Positions 9,964 through 18,543 of a DNA stretch of 64,000 nt are shown piece by piece (position 1 is the first letter of the stretch; the number at the start of each line of letters is the position of its first letter). Origin of the DNA: Terriglobia bacterium. Lineage in GTDB: Bacteria > Acidobacteriota > Terriglobia > Terriglobales > Acidobacteriaceae. A program made the translations under genes and the position numbers. Location: positions 1 through 64,000 of the forward strand of contig JAIQGF010000015.1 of the NCBI GenBank assembly GCA_020072845.1, written 5' to 3'. Under the pieces are notes generated by a model that was not told the origin of the DNA, did not search any database, and was given only the letters and a program-made list of their open reading frames with translations.

Positions 9964-11163
9964 CTAGGCCAAATTCTCCACAATCATCGCAATTCCCTGA
10001 CCGCCGCCGATACAAGCCGTGGCCAAGCCGTATCGCGCATTCCGCCGCCGCATTTCGTGCAAGATGGTGATGACCAAGCGCGTGCCGGTGGCGCCCAACG
10101 GATGCCCGAGCGCAATCGCGCCGCCGTTCACGTTCACTTTGCTACGATCGAGGCCAAGTTCTTTTTCTACGCCGAGGTACTGCGCCGCGAAGGCCTCGTT
10201 GACCTCGATCAGGTCCATGTCTTCGAGCTTCAGGCCGGCTTTTTCGAGCGCAATGCGCGAGGCCGGCACCGGGCCGCGTCCCATAAACTTCGGCTCCACG
10301 CCCGCAATGCCCCAGCTCACGATGCGCCCCAGCGGTCTCTTGCCGCGCTTCTGCGCTTCTTCAACCGACATGACGACAACCGCCGCGCCACCGTCCACGA
10401 TACCGCTGGCATTGCCCGCGGTCACCGTTCCGTTCTTGCCGAACGAGGGCTTGAGCTTGGCCAGACCTTCCATTGTCGTTTCGGGGCGCAGGTGGTCGTC
10501 TTGCTCAAACATTTCGCCCGAGGGCTCGCCCTTGCGGTTCCTTAGCGGAACCGGGACGGTTTCTTCCTTTAAGCGGCAGGCCTTCTGCGCCGCCGCGGCT
10601 TTCTGCTGCGATTGGAAGGCAAGCTCGTCCTGCATCTCGCGCGTGATGCCCTGCTGCTCTCCGTAAAGTTCGGCGGTGTTGGCCATCTGCAGGCCGCACC
10701 AGGTGTCGAGCAGCGCGACCATCAGAGAATCTTCCAGCTTGCCTTCGCCGAAACCGAGGCCCCAGCGCGCGCCGCGGATGACGTGCGGCGCCTGCGACAT
10801 GGACTCCATCCCGCCGGCGAGCACGCGCTGCGCTTCGCCGAGCTGAATCAATTGCGCCGCGGTCACGATGGCTTGCATGCCCGACCCGCACAGGCGGTTC
10901 ACGGTTAAGGCCGGCGTTTCAATCGGCAATCCGGCGCGCAGGGCGACGTGGCGCGCGCCGTACATGGCGTCGGCCGAAGTCTGCTGCGCGTTGCCGAAGA
11001 TGGCGTGGTCGAATTCCTTGGGGTCCATCTGGGCGCGCTCGATCGCGCCCTTGGCGGCCACCGCGCCCAGTTCCATGGCGGTAAAGTCGCGCAGCTTGCC
11101 GCAGTAGCGGCCCATCGGGGTGCGCGCCCCGCTGACGATAGCGATATCACTTGGCTTCAGCAT
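9964..11163 (-). CDS. Acetyl-CoA acetyltransferase (thiolase)
   Basis: A 399-residue thiolase that condenses two acetyl-CoA, or cleaves acetoacetyl-CoA. The nucleophilic Cys92 lies in NRLCGSGMQA. The NEAFAAQ motif, the His in GHPLGATG, and the second catalytic Cys in CIGGGQG near the C-terminus are all present. Length is typical. It is the first gene of the three-gene beta-oxidation/butyrate-type set on this strand, with inverted repeats in the spacers. It could serve fatty-acid breakdown or polyhydroxybutyrate/butyrate metabolism; no dedicated partner decides this here. Confidence 0.93.
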   Translation of the reverse strand: MLKPSDIAIVSGARTPMGRYCGKLRDFTAMELGAVAAKGAIERAQMDPKEFDHAIFGNAQQTSADAMYGARHVALRAGLPIETPALTVNRLCGSGMQAIVTAAQLIQLGEAQRVLAGGMESMSQAPHVIRGARWGLGFGEGKLEDSLMVALLDTWCGLQMANTAELYGEQQGITREMQDELAFQSQQKAAAAQKACRLKEETVPVPLRNRKGEPSGEMFEQDDHLRPETTMEGLAKLKPSFGKNGTVTAGNASGIVDGGAAVVVMSVEEAQKRGKRPLGRIVSWGIAGVEPKFMGRGPVPASRIALEKAGLKLEDMDLIEVNEAFAAQYLGVEKELGLDRSKVNVNGGAIALGHPLGATGTRLVITILHEMRRRNARYGLATACIGGGQGIAMIVENLA

Positions 11164-11199
11164 ACAGAGAGGTCCCTGGAGAGTAACTGAACCGTTCAG

Positions 11200-11365
11200 T
11201 CTAGTAGGCGCAAGGCTCTAGGCGCAAGGCGCTAGGCGCAAATCGCAAGGCACAAGGTGGAAGGCGGAGACTTCGATTTTCGTTTTGAAAACTGTAGTGA
11301 AAATTCGAAGTGCTGCCGCGACAGACATCGAAGAGGAATCAAACCTTGTGCCTTGTGCCCTGAGC
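11200..11365. repeat. Palindromic short-word array (AGGCGCAAGG words)
   Basis: The left arm, 11204-11255, contains imperfect copies of TAGGCGCAAGGC. The right arm, 11342-11362, reads CCTTGTGCCTTGTGCC. The arms flank a ~85-bp less repetitive core. The array separates the thiolase gene from the TPR protein gene. Confidence 0.55.
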
Positions 11366-11369
11366 TTTT

Positions 11370-13922
11370 TTACGCTGTAACCGCGTCGGCATCGAGCACG
11401 TTGGCGAGCGCCTTGACGGTGTTCGCGCCCCCGGACTTGGCTGCTTCCAGGGCGCGTTCGGCGCGGTTGATCAGCTCGCAGACGATGTCCACCGAATCGA
11501 AGCGCGCCTGCATGACGGCTTCGGCAATTCCGACAGTCATCGACGGCGGCGTGGATTTACCCGGGAGATGGACATTGGCCAGCACCTTGCGGAGCTTGTC
11601 CACGACAAAGAACGCGTTCTTCTCGCCGGTGTCGGCCAGCAGCAGCGCGATGGTGGTGAGATCGTAACGCACCGCCACGTCGGCCTGGCGGATGTGACCG
11701 TTGATCACCTGCCCGAGCTGCTGAACCAGCGTTTCCACCGCCGCTTCGCCGTACTCCTTGATCAGCGACGAGGTCTTGCCGAAGTGCATGAGCATGATGC
11801 AGCAGGTCGAGCTCTGCTCCAGGCAGCGCTTCACCTCCGACAGCAGCACGTCAACGTAGGAGGAGCGCTTGAGCAATCCGGAACGCTCGTCGGTGATGGC
11901 GAGGGTCTTGACCAGGCTGCGCAGGCGGGCGTTGTTGACCGCCAGGATCATCTGCTCGGCGATGGTCTTGAGCACGGCTTCGTCGGTGGGGCGCCAGTTG
12001 CGCGGCGCGCCGCACTGCTCCAGGATCAGGATGCCGGCAAACTCATCGCCATCCATCAGCGGCACGGCCAGAAGGGATTCGATCTCCAGACCTTGGATGT
12101 GTTCGCGGATAGAATCCATTTCCGGCGCCTTGGGCACGTTGAGCAGCATGACCGTGCCATGCCGCACCGAAAGCGCGAGGCAGCTCATGACCAGCTTGAC
12201 CACCGCCATGACGTCGGCCGGCTTCACGCCCGGGGTGCAGTATTCCAGCGCCGCCGATGGCGGCTTGCCCGGCGTGCACAGCCCAGCGATGCAGCGGCTG
12301 GCATTCCAGTGCCGCCCGATTTCGTTGACCGCGGTGAACAGCACGCCCTTAACGCTGCCCTGGCGGTAAATGTTCCGGGTGATCTCGGTGATGCGCGCGA
12401 AATTGTCCACCGCGCCTTCAATTGCGGCGGCCGGCGCGGGTGATGAAACCGCGGTCGCCGGCGCGGGCTGGGTGGCGGGCGCCGGGGCCGGTTCGGGCCT
12501 GTAATGCGGCGTGAAGCCGGCGCTCAGGTACAGCTCGTTCAGCTTTTCGATCTTCTCTTCTTCGTGCGGAAACAGCTTGTGGATGCGTTCCAGCCGTTCC
12601 ACCGCCTTGGCTCGCATCGAGTACTGCAGGAAGATCTCCGCCTGCAGCATCAGGTCTTCCAGGACGGTGGTTTCGCCCTCGGGCGTTTCGGGCGTGTCGC
12701 TCTCGGCCTCCTCCAGCTTCAGCACCGAGGTAAACCGCGACGCGATGGCGTTGTAATGATTGCTATCAATCTTGCCGTGCAGCATCTCCAGGCGCCGCTG
12801 GTGGCCGGGCTCGTAGGCGTCCACCTCGGCGGCGCGGTCCAGGCAGTCGGCAGCCTTGATGAAAGTCCCGGTCGCGTAATAGAGCTCGAACAGCTTGAGC
12901 AGCGTTCCGCAGTAATCGTGCTCGCGGTTGGAGGCGTTGTACACCTCGACCATGTATTCCAGGAACTCGATCCCGGCGCGATGCTTGTCGGCAATGTCCT
13001 TCATCAGCGCAACGAATTCGCGCTGGTTGCCGCTTTTGAGCTGGTGGACCTCGAGTTTGTGCGCCAACTCCAGCGCGTGCGCCTGGTGGTCTTCGTCGAG
13101 CAGCGCGGCGATCAGCTCGCCGACCTCGCCGACTTCCTTGGGATCGCGCTCGAACAGTTCCCAGATCAGCGGCTCGGCCTCCACCAGCCGCTTGGCGGCG
13201 ACCAGGGCGTCGGCATAGGCCTCGCGGTCCTCGATCCGGCTCTTGTCGGCGGTGGCGAACGGCTCCAGCACGGTGATGGCCGGCTGGACCAGCCCGGCGG
13301 CGTGCAGCGCCTTTCCGTAGGAGAGCGCCACGTCAGGACTGCGCGAATCCATCTGGTGCGCGCGCTGATACCAGGGAAGCGGATCGGCGCCGGCTTTGGC
13401 TTCAAACATCCCAACACAATGAAAGGCCACGGCCGCCGTCTTGCCGTCGCCCAACTCGGCCGCGAGTTCTCCTTCTTGCTTGTAGTGTTCCTCGCTAGGG
13501 TCGAGCGCGATCACCCGCTTTAAGACCGCGAGCGCTTCCTGTTTTCTCTTTTGCGAATCAAACCCGTGCAGCGCCGCCTTGTAGGCCTCCATGGCGTCGT
13601 GACGGTTGGACTTCTCCACCAGTTGCCCGTACTTGAATGTCTGGTCCACCGACGGCGCGCCCACCCGCACCAGCTTCTTGTAAGTGGAGACAGCCTTGAC
13701 GGTGTCACCGATCATCGAATGATGGTCGAAGAGGGTCGAGAGGTGTTTCGCGGCTTCGCTCGCGTGGCCCAGCGCCACGTACAGGTCGGCCACCGTCTGC
13801 CGCACCACATCGTTGCCGGGGTCTTCCTGGAGGGCGCCGAGGTATTCCTCCAAAGCGGCATCCTGCCTGCCTTTTTGCAGGTGCTTCTCGGCACGCTCGA
13901 GGCGTCGGCTGATGTCCGGCAT
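11370..13922 (-). CDS. TPR protein with GAF domain and degenerate GGDEF domain
   Basis: An 850-residue cytoplasmic protein. The first ~480 residues are helical repeats of tetratricopeptide style (AEKHLQKGRQDAALEEYLGALQEDP...). An Ala/Pro linker near residue 490 leads to a GAF-like domain (about 503-670) and a C-terminal domain with the GGDEF-family fold pattern (DERSGLLKRSSYVDVLL). The signature loop that should read RYGGDEF is RYDLTTI, so diguanylate cyclase activity is very unlikely. Probably a scaffold or sensor protein. Confidence 0.8.
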   Translation of the reverse strand: MPDISRRLERAEKHLQKGRQDAALEEYLGALQEDPGNDVVRQTVADLYVALGHASEAAKHLSTLFDHHSMIGDTVKAVSTYKKLVRVGAPSVDQTFKYGQLVEKSNRHDAMEAYKAALHGFDSQKRKQEALAVLKRVIALDPSEEHYKQEGELAAELGDGKTAAVAFHCVGMFEAKAGADPLPWYQRAHQMDSRSPDVALSYGKALHAAGLVQPAITVLEPFATADKSRIEDREAYADALVAAKRLVEAEPLIWELFERDPKEVGEVGELIAALLDEDHQAHALELAHKLEVHQLKSGNQREFVALMKDIADKHRAGIEFLEYMVEVYNASNREHDYCGTLLKLFELYYATGTFIKAADCLDRAAEVDAYEPGHQRRLEMLHGKIDSNHYNAIASRFTSVLKLEEAESDTPETPEGETTVLEDLMLQAEIFLQYSMRAKAVERLERIHKLFPHEEEKIEKLNELYLSAGFTPHYRPEPAPAPATQPAPATAVSSPAPAAAIEGAVDNFARITEITRNIYRQGSVKGVLFTAVNEIGRHWNASRCIAGLCTPGKPPSAALEYCTPGVKPADVMAVVKLVMSCLALSVRHGTVMLLNVPKAPEMDSIREHIQGLEIESLLAVPLMDGDEFAGILILEQCGAPRNWRPTDEAVLKTIAEQMILAVNNARLRSLVKTLAITDERSGLLKRSSYVDVLLSEVKRCLEQSSTCCIMLMHFGKTSSLIKEYGEAAVETLVQQLGQVINGHIRQADVAVRYDLTTIALLLADTGEKNAFFVVDKLRKVLANVHLPGKSTPPSMTVGIAEAVMQARFDSVDIVCELINRAERALEAAKSGGANTVKALANVLDADAVTA

Positions 13923-14042
13923 AGGAGGAGTTTCCGCGTCGTACTGGGGCGGGTCCAGGACCCGTTCCGCGCGTGCAAGGGGCCCCGTAGCGCCGGGCTA
14001 TTGTATGCACAAGCACTGCCCGGGGCAATTGCCCATTCGCCT

Positions 14043-14103
14043 TACTTTAGTCCCGAGTCCCGTGTCGCGGGAAGCTGGCTCGGGACTCGCGTCTCGGGAG
14101 TGG
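14043..14103. repeat. Palindromic array of AGTCCCGAG words
   Basis: TTTAGTCCCGAGTCCCGTG on the left is complemented by CTCGGGACTCGCGTCTCGGGAG on the right. It lies in the divergent spacer between the TPR gene and the aminotransferase gene, and its last GGGAG serves as the likely ribosome site of the latter. Confidence 0.5.
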
Positions 14104-14106
14104 CGA

Positions 14107-15291
14107 ATGTTCGGCTACAATTCCCTGATGCCGGACGACCTGCTGCGCTACCGACCGCAGTTCCCCATCCTGGAAGAGACCACGTACCTGATCAGCAACT
14201 CGCTGGGCGCCATGCCGCGCGCCGTCTTTGACAGCCTGCGCGACTACGCCGGCGCCTGGGCGCACCGCGGCGTCCGTGCCTGGGAAGAAAAATGGTGGAT
14301 GCTGGCGGCCGAGTTGGGCGACGAAATCGGCGCCCTCATGAACGCGCCGGCGGGCTCGGTGTCGGTGCATCAGAATGTGACCTTCTGCCAGGCCATTGTG
14401 GCTTCCTGCTTCGACTTCACCGGCCGGCGCAACAAGGTGGTCTTCAGCGATCTCAATTTTCCCTCGGTCATGTATTTCTGGAATGCGCAACGCTCGCGTG
14501 GGGCGCGCGTCGAGATGGTCCCCACCGACGGCATTCACGTGCCGCTCGACCGCATGCTCGCCGCCATTGACGAGCAGACGCTGCTGGTCCCGATCTCGCA
14601 CGTCATCTTTCGCAGCGCCTATATCAACGATGCCCAGGCGATCATCGAGCGCGCGCACCAGGTCGGCGCGCTCGTGGTGCTCGATACCTTCCAGTCCCTC
14701 GGCGCCGTGCCGGTGGACGTGCAGGCGCTGAACACCGATTTCGCCTGCGGCGGGGTATTGAAATGGCTGTGCGGCGGGCCCGGCGTGGCTTATCTCTACG
14801 TTCGTCCCGACCTCGCCTCCAGGCTCGAACCCACACTCACCGGCTGGATCGCGCACCAGCAGCCCTTCGCCTTTCAGATCGGCGAACAGCGCTACGCCGC
14901 CGGGCAGTACCGCTTCATGAACGGCACGCCCAACATTCCCGCGCTCTACGCAGCCCAGCCCGGCGCGAAAATCATCCGCGAAGTGGGCGTCGACAAGATC
15001 CGCGAAAAATCGAAGCGCCAGACCGCGAAGCTGATTGAGCTGGCGGAGAAGCGCGGCTGGCGCGTGAACACGCCGCGCGATCCCGAGCGCCGCGGCGGCA
15101 CCGTGTCCATAGATATGCCGTTCGCGCCGGATGTCTGCGCCGAGCTGATCAAGCGCAACATCCTGGTGGACTTTCGTCCCAACGCCGGGGTGCGCATGTC
15201 GCCGCATTTCTACACGAAAGATGAGGAGCTGGAAGTCGCCATCCGCGCCGTCGAAGAAATCCTGAGTGCGCGCGGCGCCCTAGCCCGATGA
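14107..15291 (+). CDS. Class V aminotransferase, kynureninase-like
   Basis: A 394-residue PLP enzyme of fold type I. The segment DFACGGVLKWLCGGPG carries the probable PLP-binding Lys, and LDTFQSLGAVPVDV the PLP-interacting Asp. The motif context most resembles kynureninases, but substrate cannot be fixed: no other kynurenine gene is nearby. The start at 14107 is preferred for GGGAG six bases upstream; an alternative ATG is at 14128. It overlaps the next gene by 4 bp (ATGA), so the two are translationally coupled. Confidence 0.82.
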   Translation: MFGYNSLMPDDLLRYRPQFPILEETTYLISNSLGAMPRAVFDSLRDYAGAWAHRGVRAWEEKWWMLAAELGDEIGALMNAPAGSVSVHQNVTFCQAIVASCFDFTGRRNKVVFSDLNFPSVMYFWNAQRSRGARVEMVPTDGIHVPLDRMLAAIDEQTLLVPISHVIFRSAYINDAQAIIERAHQVGALVVLDTFQSLGAVPVDVQALNTDFACGGVLKWLCGGPGVAYLYVRPDLASRLEPTLTGWIAHQQPFAFQIGEQRYAAGQYRFMNGTPNIPALYAAQPGAKIIREVGVDKIREKSKRQTAKLIELAEKRGWRVNTPRDPERRGGTVSIDMPFAPDVCAELIKRNILVDFRPNAGVRMSPHFYTKDEELEVAIRAVEEILSARGALAR

Positions 15292-15959
15292 ACTACCGTG
15301 CTGTCCTGTTCGATTTCGACTACACCCTCGCCGACTCCTCGCGCGGAATCGAAGACTGCGTCAATCACGCCCTGGCGGAAATGGAGTTGCCGGCAGCGTC
15401 GGCCCGCGCCGTGTCGGAAACGGTGGGCTTGTCCCTGGCGGAGACGTTCTGCCGTCTCACCGGCCCGGCCTCGCCCGAGCAGTGTGCCGAATTCTCGCGA
15501 CACTTTATCGCCCATGCCGACCAGGTGATGGTGGGCTCGACCATGCTCTACGACACCGCGCGCACCGTGATCCCCGATCTCAAACAGCGCGGCCTGGCCA
15601 TCGGCGTCCTCTCCACCAAGTTCCGGCGGCGCATTGCGGCCGTGCTGGAACGCGAGAAAATGTGCGGCTACTTTGACGTGATCGTCGGCGGCGAGGACGT
15701 CGCCAATCACAAGCCTCATCCCGAAGGCGCGCTCAAAGCGGTGGCAGCGCTGGGCGCCGCCGCCAGCGAAGTTCTGTACGTGGGCGATAGCGTGGTGGAC
15801 GCGGAAACCGCCCGCCGCGCGCAGCTTCCGTTTGTCGCCGTGCTCACCGGCGTGACTCCCAGGCACGCCTTCACCAGCTACCGGCCGGTGGCGGTGGTGG
15901 AGTCGCTGACCGCCGTGCCTGGTTTGGTGTGGTCAAACTCTGCTCGCGCAAGCCAGTAG
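15288..15959 (+). CDS. HAD-family phosphatase (phosphoglycolate phosphatase-like)
   Basis: A 223-residue haloacid-dehalogenase hydrolase. Motif I is LFDFDYTLADS with the Asp nucleophile and the acid two residues on. Motif II is the Ser/Thr of IGVLSTKFR. The Lys of ANHKPHPEG is motif III, and VGDSVVDAETA is motif IV. The cap is inserted after motif I, as in the PGP/beta-phosphoglucomutase subfamily. Probably a small-molecule phosphate monoesterase. Coupled to the aminotransferase by an ATGA overlap. The last residues run up to a transposase remnant. Confidence 0.85.
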   Translation: MNYRAVLFDFDYTLADSSRGIEDCVNHALAEMELPAASARAVSETVGLSLAETFCRLTGPASPEQCAEFSRHFIAHADQVMVGSTMLYDTARTVIPDLKQRGLAIGVLSTKFRRRIAAVLEREKMCGYFDVIVGGEDVANHKPHPEGALKAVAALGAAASEVLYVGDSVVDAETARRAQLPFVAVLTGVTPRHAFTSYRPVAVVESLTAVPGLVWSNSARASQ

Positions 15960-15960
15960 T

Positions 15961-16111
15961 TCGTCTGGCAAAACACCTGCAGGCCTACCTCGACGAAATG
16001 TGCTTCCGATTCGACAATCGCCAGAATCCCTACCTGTTTCGCGACACTCTCAAGCGCATGATCGCTTCCGACAACGTTGAGTTCAAAAGAGCTAGCTGCT
16101 TAGTGGAGTGA
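15961..16111 (+). pseudogene. Remnant of an IS1595 (ISXO2-like) transposase C-terminus
   Basis: About 50 codons just after the HAD gene read VRLAKHLQAYLDEMCFRFDN, then RQNPYLFRDTLKRMI. This is the hallmark C-terminal end of ISXO2-like transposases. The DDE catalytic core and the start are missing, so it is a dead fragment. Its 3' end overlaps the convergent hypothetical gene. Confidence 0.7.
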
Positions 16112-16922
16112 TCTCCAGTTTCGACCCCTTGCCTTTGTTCACAATCTGACACTTAAGATTACTTACGACGTTTGCGCCCCTGAAGCGAATCTCCGCAACA
16201 TATATCCCGGGGGGAAACTTGAAATCTTCTTCTCTCCAATCCGGACTTCCTCTCATTACCGTTTCATTGTTTGGGGTGTGAAAGGAATCGTCCTCGTCGT
16301 ACTTCATAGCAATATCAAGATTGCATTCGATGCCGCTGGGCGGAATATCCAGGGGCAACAATTGGTCAGCGCTCTTGCCCGCTTCGGCGGGTCCTGGGGA
16401 ATGCTCCCAGCGATGCAACCTCTCCTTAGCGGCGGGCGTTCCGTTCTCGTGGAACACTTGCACCCTCGCCGCCACTTTCTCCGCCACCTTTCGGTCTATT
16501 ACCCCAGTCGGTTCATTGGTTATTCTCAGGTGATAGAAGGTAGGCGTGCCAACAATCCTACTTCTGAGTACTGGCACCGCCGGCGATCCCTCCATTTCCA
16601 TAGAGTTTCTGACAATAGGATTGTCATGGAAGGACGCTCCCTTGCACACCAACTTGGGGACGCCTTCTAGGACGTCATCAAGTTTCTCTTGTATCCGGTA
16701 CGCCGCAACTGCAACCGCCACCGCGAACAGGCCGATGCTGGCAAAGAATCCATCTCTTAAGGTCCAGCCCTCCGGTCCCTTGAGTTTCCTGAATATTCCC
16801 GCAAGTGTCGGCGCGATTATGACAAGGAAGCTCACAATGCTTTGCATCGTGTCCTTCCATCTCGGTATTGGTCGCAACGCCAGCCACAGAATGCGAACGA
16901 GCCGCCGGAGACGCTTTGCCAT
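16092..16922 (-). CDS. Hypothetical membrane protein
   Basis: A 276-residue protein. A basic N-terminus is followed by two probable membrane spans (about residues 27-45, SIVSFLVIIAPTLAGIF, and about 60-78, FFASIGLFAVAVAVAAY), then a ~190-residue soluble domain rich in charged residues. The start at 16922 is preferred because GGAGGT lies just upstream; a GTG two codons earlier is possible. Base composition is lower in GC than its neighbours and it sits beside a transposase fragment, so it may be acquired. I do not recognise a family. Confidence 0.6.
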   Translation of the reverse strand: MAKRLRRLVRILWLALRPIPRWKDTMQSIVSFLVIIAPTLAGIFRKLKGPEGWTLRDGFFASIGLFAVAVAVAAYRIQEKLDDVLEGVPKLVCKGASFHDNPIVRNSMEMEGSPAVPVLRSRIVGTPTFYHLRITNEPTGVIDRKVAEKVAARVQVFHENGTPAAKERLHRWEHSPGPAEAGKSADQLLPLDIPPSGIECNLDIAMKYDEDDSFHTPNNETVMRGSPDWREEDFKFPPGIYVAEIRFRGANVVSNLKCQIVNKGKGSKLEITPLSS

Positions 16923-17008
16923 GTACACCTCCGCCAGCCCTTGCGCAGTACAATCGCATTGACGGAAATGGCGCGAAGGGCGGTCACAGGATTATATCCA
17001 CAAACTCA

Positions 17009-17038
17009 TTGACATTTCGCCTTTTATTCGCTCATACT
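17009..17038 (+). promoter_or_regulatory. Promoter of lexA
   Basis: TTGACA, an 18-bp spacer and CATACT lie 21 bp upstream of the lexA ATG, so the leader would be very short. GAGGAG at about 17046 is the ribosome site. I could not identify a LexA operator with confidence; autoregulation is expected from the family. Confidence 0.55.
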
Positions 17039-17058
17039 CGCCTCAGAGGAGCGCTCCC

Positions 17059-17673
17059 ATGGCCCTGACACGCCGCCAACGGCAGGTTTACGACTTCATT
17101 GCCGGGTTTGTGCACTCGCACGGCTACTCGCCCTCGTTTGAAGAGATCGGCGGCGGCCTCGGCCTCAGTTCGCTGGCCACGGTGCACAAACACGTCAGCA
17201 ACCTGGAAAAGAAGGGCCTGCTGCGCCGCGACTACAACCGCAGCCGCTCGATTGATTTGCTGCCGCCGCGCGGGCGCATGAAGCAGGCGATGGCGGCGCC
17301 GTTCTCGCTGCCGTTGCTGGGACGCATCGCGGCCGGGCGGCCGATTGAAGCCATGGAAAATCCGGAAACGATTTCGCTGCAGGATTTTACCGGCTCCAAG
17401 GACGTCTTCGTGCTGCAGGTGCGCGGCGATTCCATGCAGGACGAAGCCATCCTCGACGGCGACTACGTGCTGGTGGAAAAAGCCCCGGCGGCGCGCGACG
17501 GCGAGATCGTGGTCGCGCTGGTGGATGGCGCCGAAACCACGCTCAAACGCTTCTACAAGGAAGGCGACCGCATCCGCTTGCAGCCGTCCAATGCCGCCAT
17601 GCCGCCGATCATCGTTGCCGCGGCTGCCGTACAGTTGCAGGGACGCGTCATCGGCGTGCTGCGCAAATATTGA
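17059..17673 (+). CDS. lexA: SOS repressor LexA
   Basis: A 204-residue repressor/self-cleaving protease. The N-terminal winged helix begins LTRRQRQVYDFI and holds the recognition helix region (LGLSSLATVHKHVSNLE). The self-cleavage bond is Ala92-Gly93 in RIAAGRP, and the Ser-Lys dyad is Ser125 (GDSM) and Lys163 (TTLKRF). RecA filaments should trigger cleavage on DNA damage. The ATG at 17059 has GAGGAG upstream and a good promoter 20-50 bp away. Confidence 0.95.
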   Translation: MALTRRQRQVYDFIAGFVHSHGYSPSFEEIGGGLGLSSLATVHKHVSNLEKKGLLRRDYNRSRSIDLLPPRGRMKQAMAAPFSLPLLGRIAAGRPIEAMENPETISLQDFTGSKDVFVLQVRGDSMQDEAILDGDYVLVEKAPAARDGEIVVALVDGAETTLKRFYKEGDRIRLQPSNAAMPPIIVAAAAVQLQGRVIGVLRKY

Positions 17674-17741
17674 GAATTTTGGCACAGCGGCTTTCCGCGG
17701 TTCGCTCCTCTGCGGTATAAGTAACGGCTGAGTTCCCTGCC

Positions 17742-18089
17742 ATGAGCGAAAACAACTACCGCATCGACTACGTCGAGTTCCCGGCCAACGACATCAAAGG
17801 CACAAAGAACTTCTATTCCACGGTTTTTGGGTGGAAATTTGAAGACTACGGCATGGACTACACCAGCTTCCATGATGGCCGCATCAGTGGCGGCTTTGCC
17901 AAGGGCGTGCCTGTGGTGAAGGGCGGCCCGCTGCTGGTCATCTACGCCGACGACCTCGCGCTCATCTACTCCAGGATCATTGCCGCCGGCGGCAGGATCA
18001 CCAAACCGACCTTTGAATTTCCCGGCGGCCGCCGCTTCCACTTCACCGATCCCAATGGAAACTTGCTGGCGGTGTGGTCGGATAAATAG
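17742..18089 (+). CDS. VOC-family (glyoxalase-like) protein
   Basis: A 115-residue single VOC module with the typical opening (DYVEFPANDIKGTKNFYSTVFGWKFE) and closing (FHFTDPNGNLLAVWSD) segments of the beta-alpha-beta-beta-beta units. Such proteins bind a metal or small ligand and have varied roles. The conserved metal-site Glu of glyoxalase I is not evident in the last strand, so catalytic identity is open. 69 bp downstream of lexA on the same strand; a terminator follows. Confidence 0.8.
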   Translation: MSENNYRIDYVEFPANDIKGTKNFYSTVFGWKFEDYGMDYTSFHDGRISGGFAKGVPVVKGGPLLVIYADDLALIYSRIIAAGGRITKPTFEFPGGRRFHFTDPNGNLLAVWSDK

Positions 18090-18207
18090 GTTTTAGGCGT
18101 TAGGCTTTAGGTCTTAGGCGTCAGGCGGCGGAATTCGGGAAATGAAAAAGCCCGGCAATTTTGCCGGGCTTCCTCTTGCCTAAAACCTAACGCCTAAAAC
18201 CCAAAGC
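18090..18207. repeat. Palindromic array of TTAGGCG words around a terminator
   Basis: GGTTTTAGGCGTTAGGCTTTAGG on the left is matched by GCCTAAAACCTAACGCCTAAAACC on the right, with the hairpin terminator at the centre. Same layout as the array at 6002-6126, but with different words. Confidence 0.6.
18146..18176. terminator. Bidirectional intrinsic terminator
   Basis: Stem AAGCCCGGCAA / TTGCCGGGCTT (18148-18158 with 18161-18171) with a 2-nt loop. T-rich sequence follows, and an A-tract on the other side gives a U-run on the minus strand. It separates the convergent VOC and thioredoxin genes. Confidence 0.8.
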
Positions 18208-18543
18208 CTATCCCCCGATGTGCCGCTCCAGCGCCTTCTCAATCTGCTCTTTGGGCACGTAGCCGACGATCTGCTCCTTCACCTGGCCGCCTTTGAAAAT
18301 CAGCAGCGTGGGAATGCCGCGGATGCCATAGCGCTGCGGCGTCGCGGCGTTCTTGTCCACGTCCATCTTGCCGACCTTCACCTTGCCGGTGTAGGTGCTG
18401 GCCACCTCGTCCACAATCGGCGCCAGCGCGCGGCAAGGGCCGCACCAGGCCGCCCAAAAGTCCACGATCACCGGCTGATCCGACTTCAATACCGCCTGGT
18501 CGAAATTCGCATCCGTCACTTCAAAAATCGCGTTGCTTGCCAT
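18208..18543 (-). CDS. trxA: Thioredoxin
   Basis: A 111-residue cytoplasmic thiol-disulfide reductase with the active site WCGPC (Cys34, Cys37), the cis-Pro in RGIPTLLIF and the family's usual length. It lies alone on the minus strand and converges with the VOC gene across a shared terminator. Confidence 0.95.
   Translation of the reverse strand: MASNAIFEVTDANFDQAVLKSDQPVIVDFWAAWCGPCRALAPIVDEVASTYTGKVKVGKMDVDKNAATPQRYGIRGIPTLLIFKGGQVKEQIVGYVPKEQIEKALERHIGG

Noticed and set aside
12504-13523. Long plus-strand open frame opposite the TPR protein gene
   Set aside because: Codon-shadow of the minus-strand gene; no ribosome site or domain pattern.
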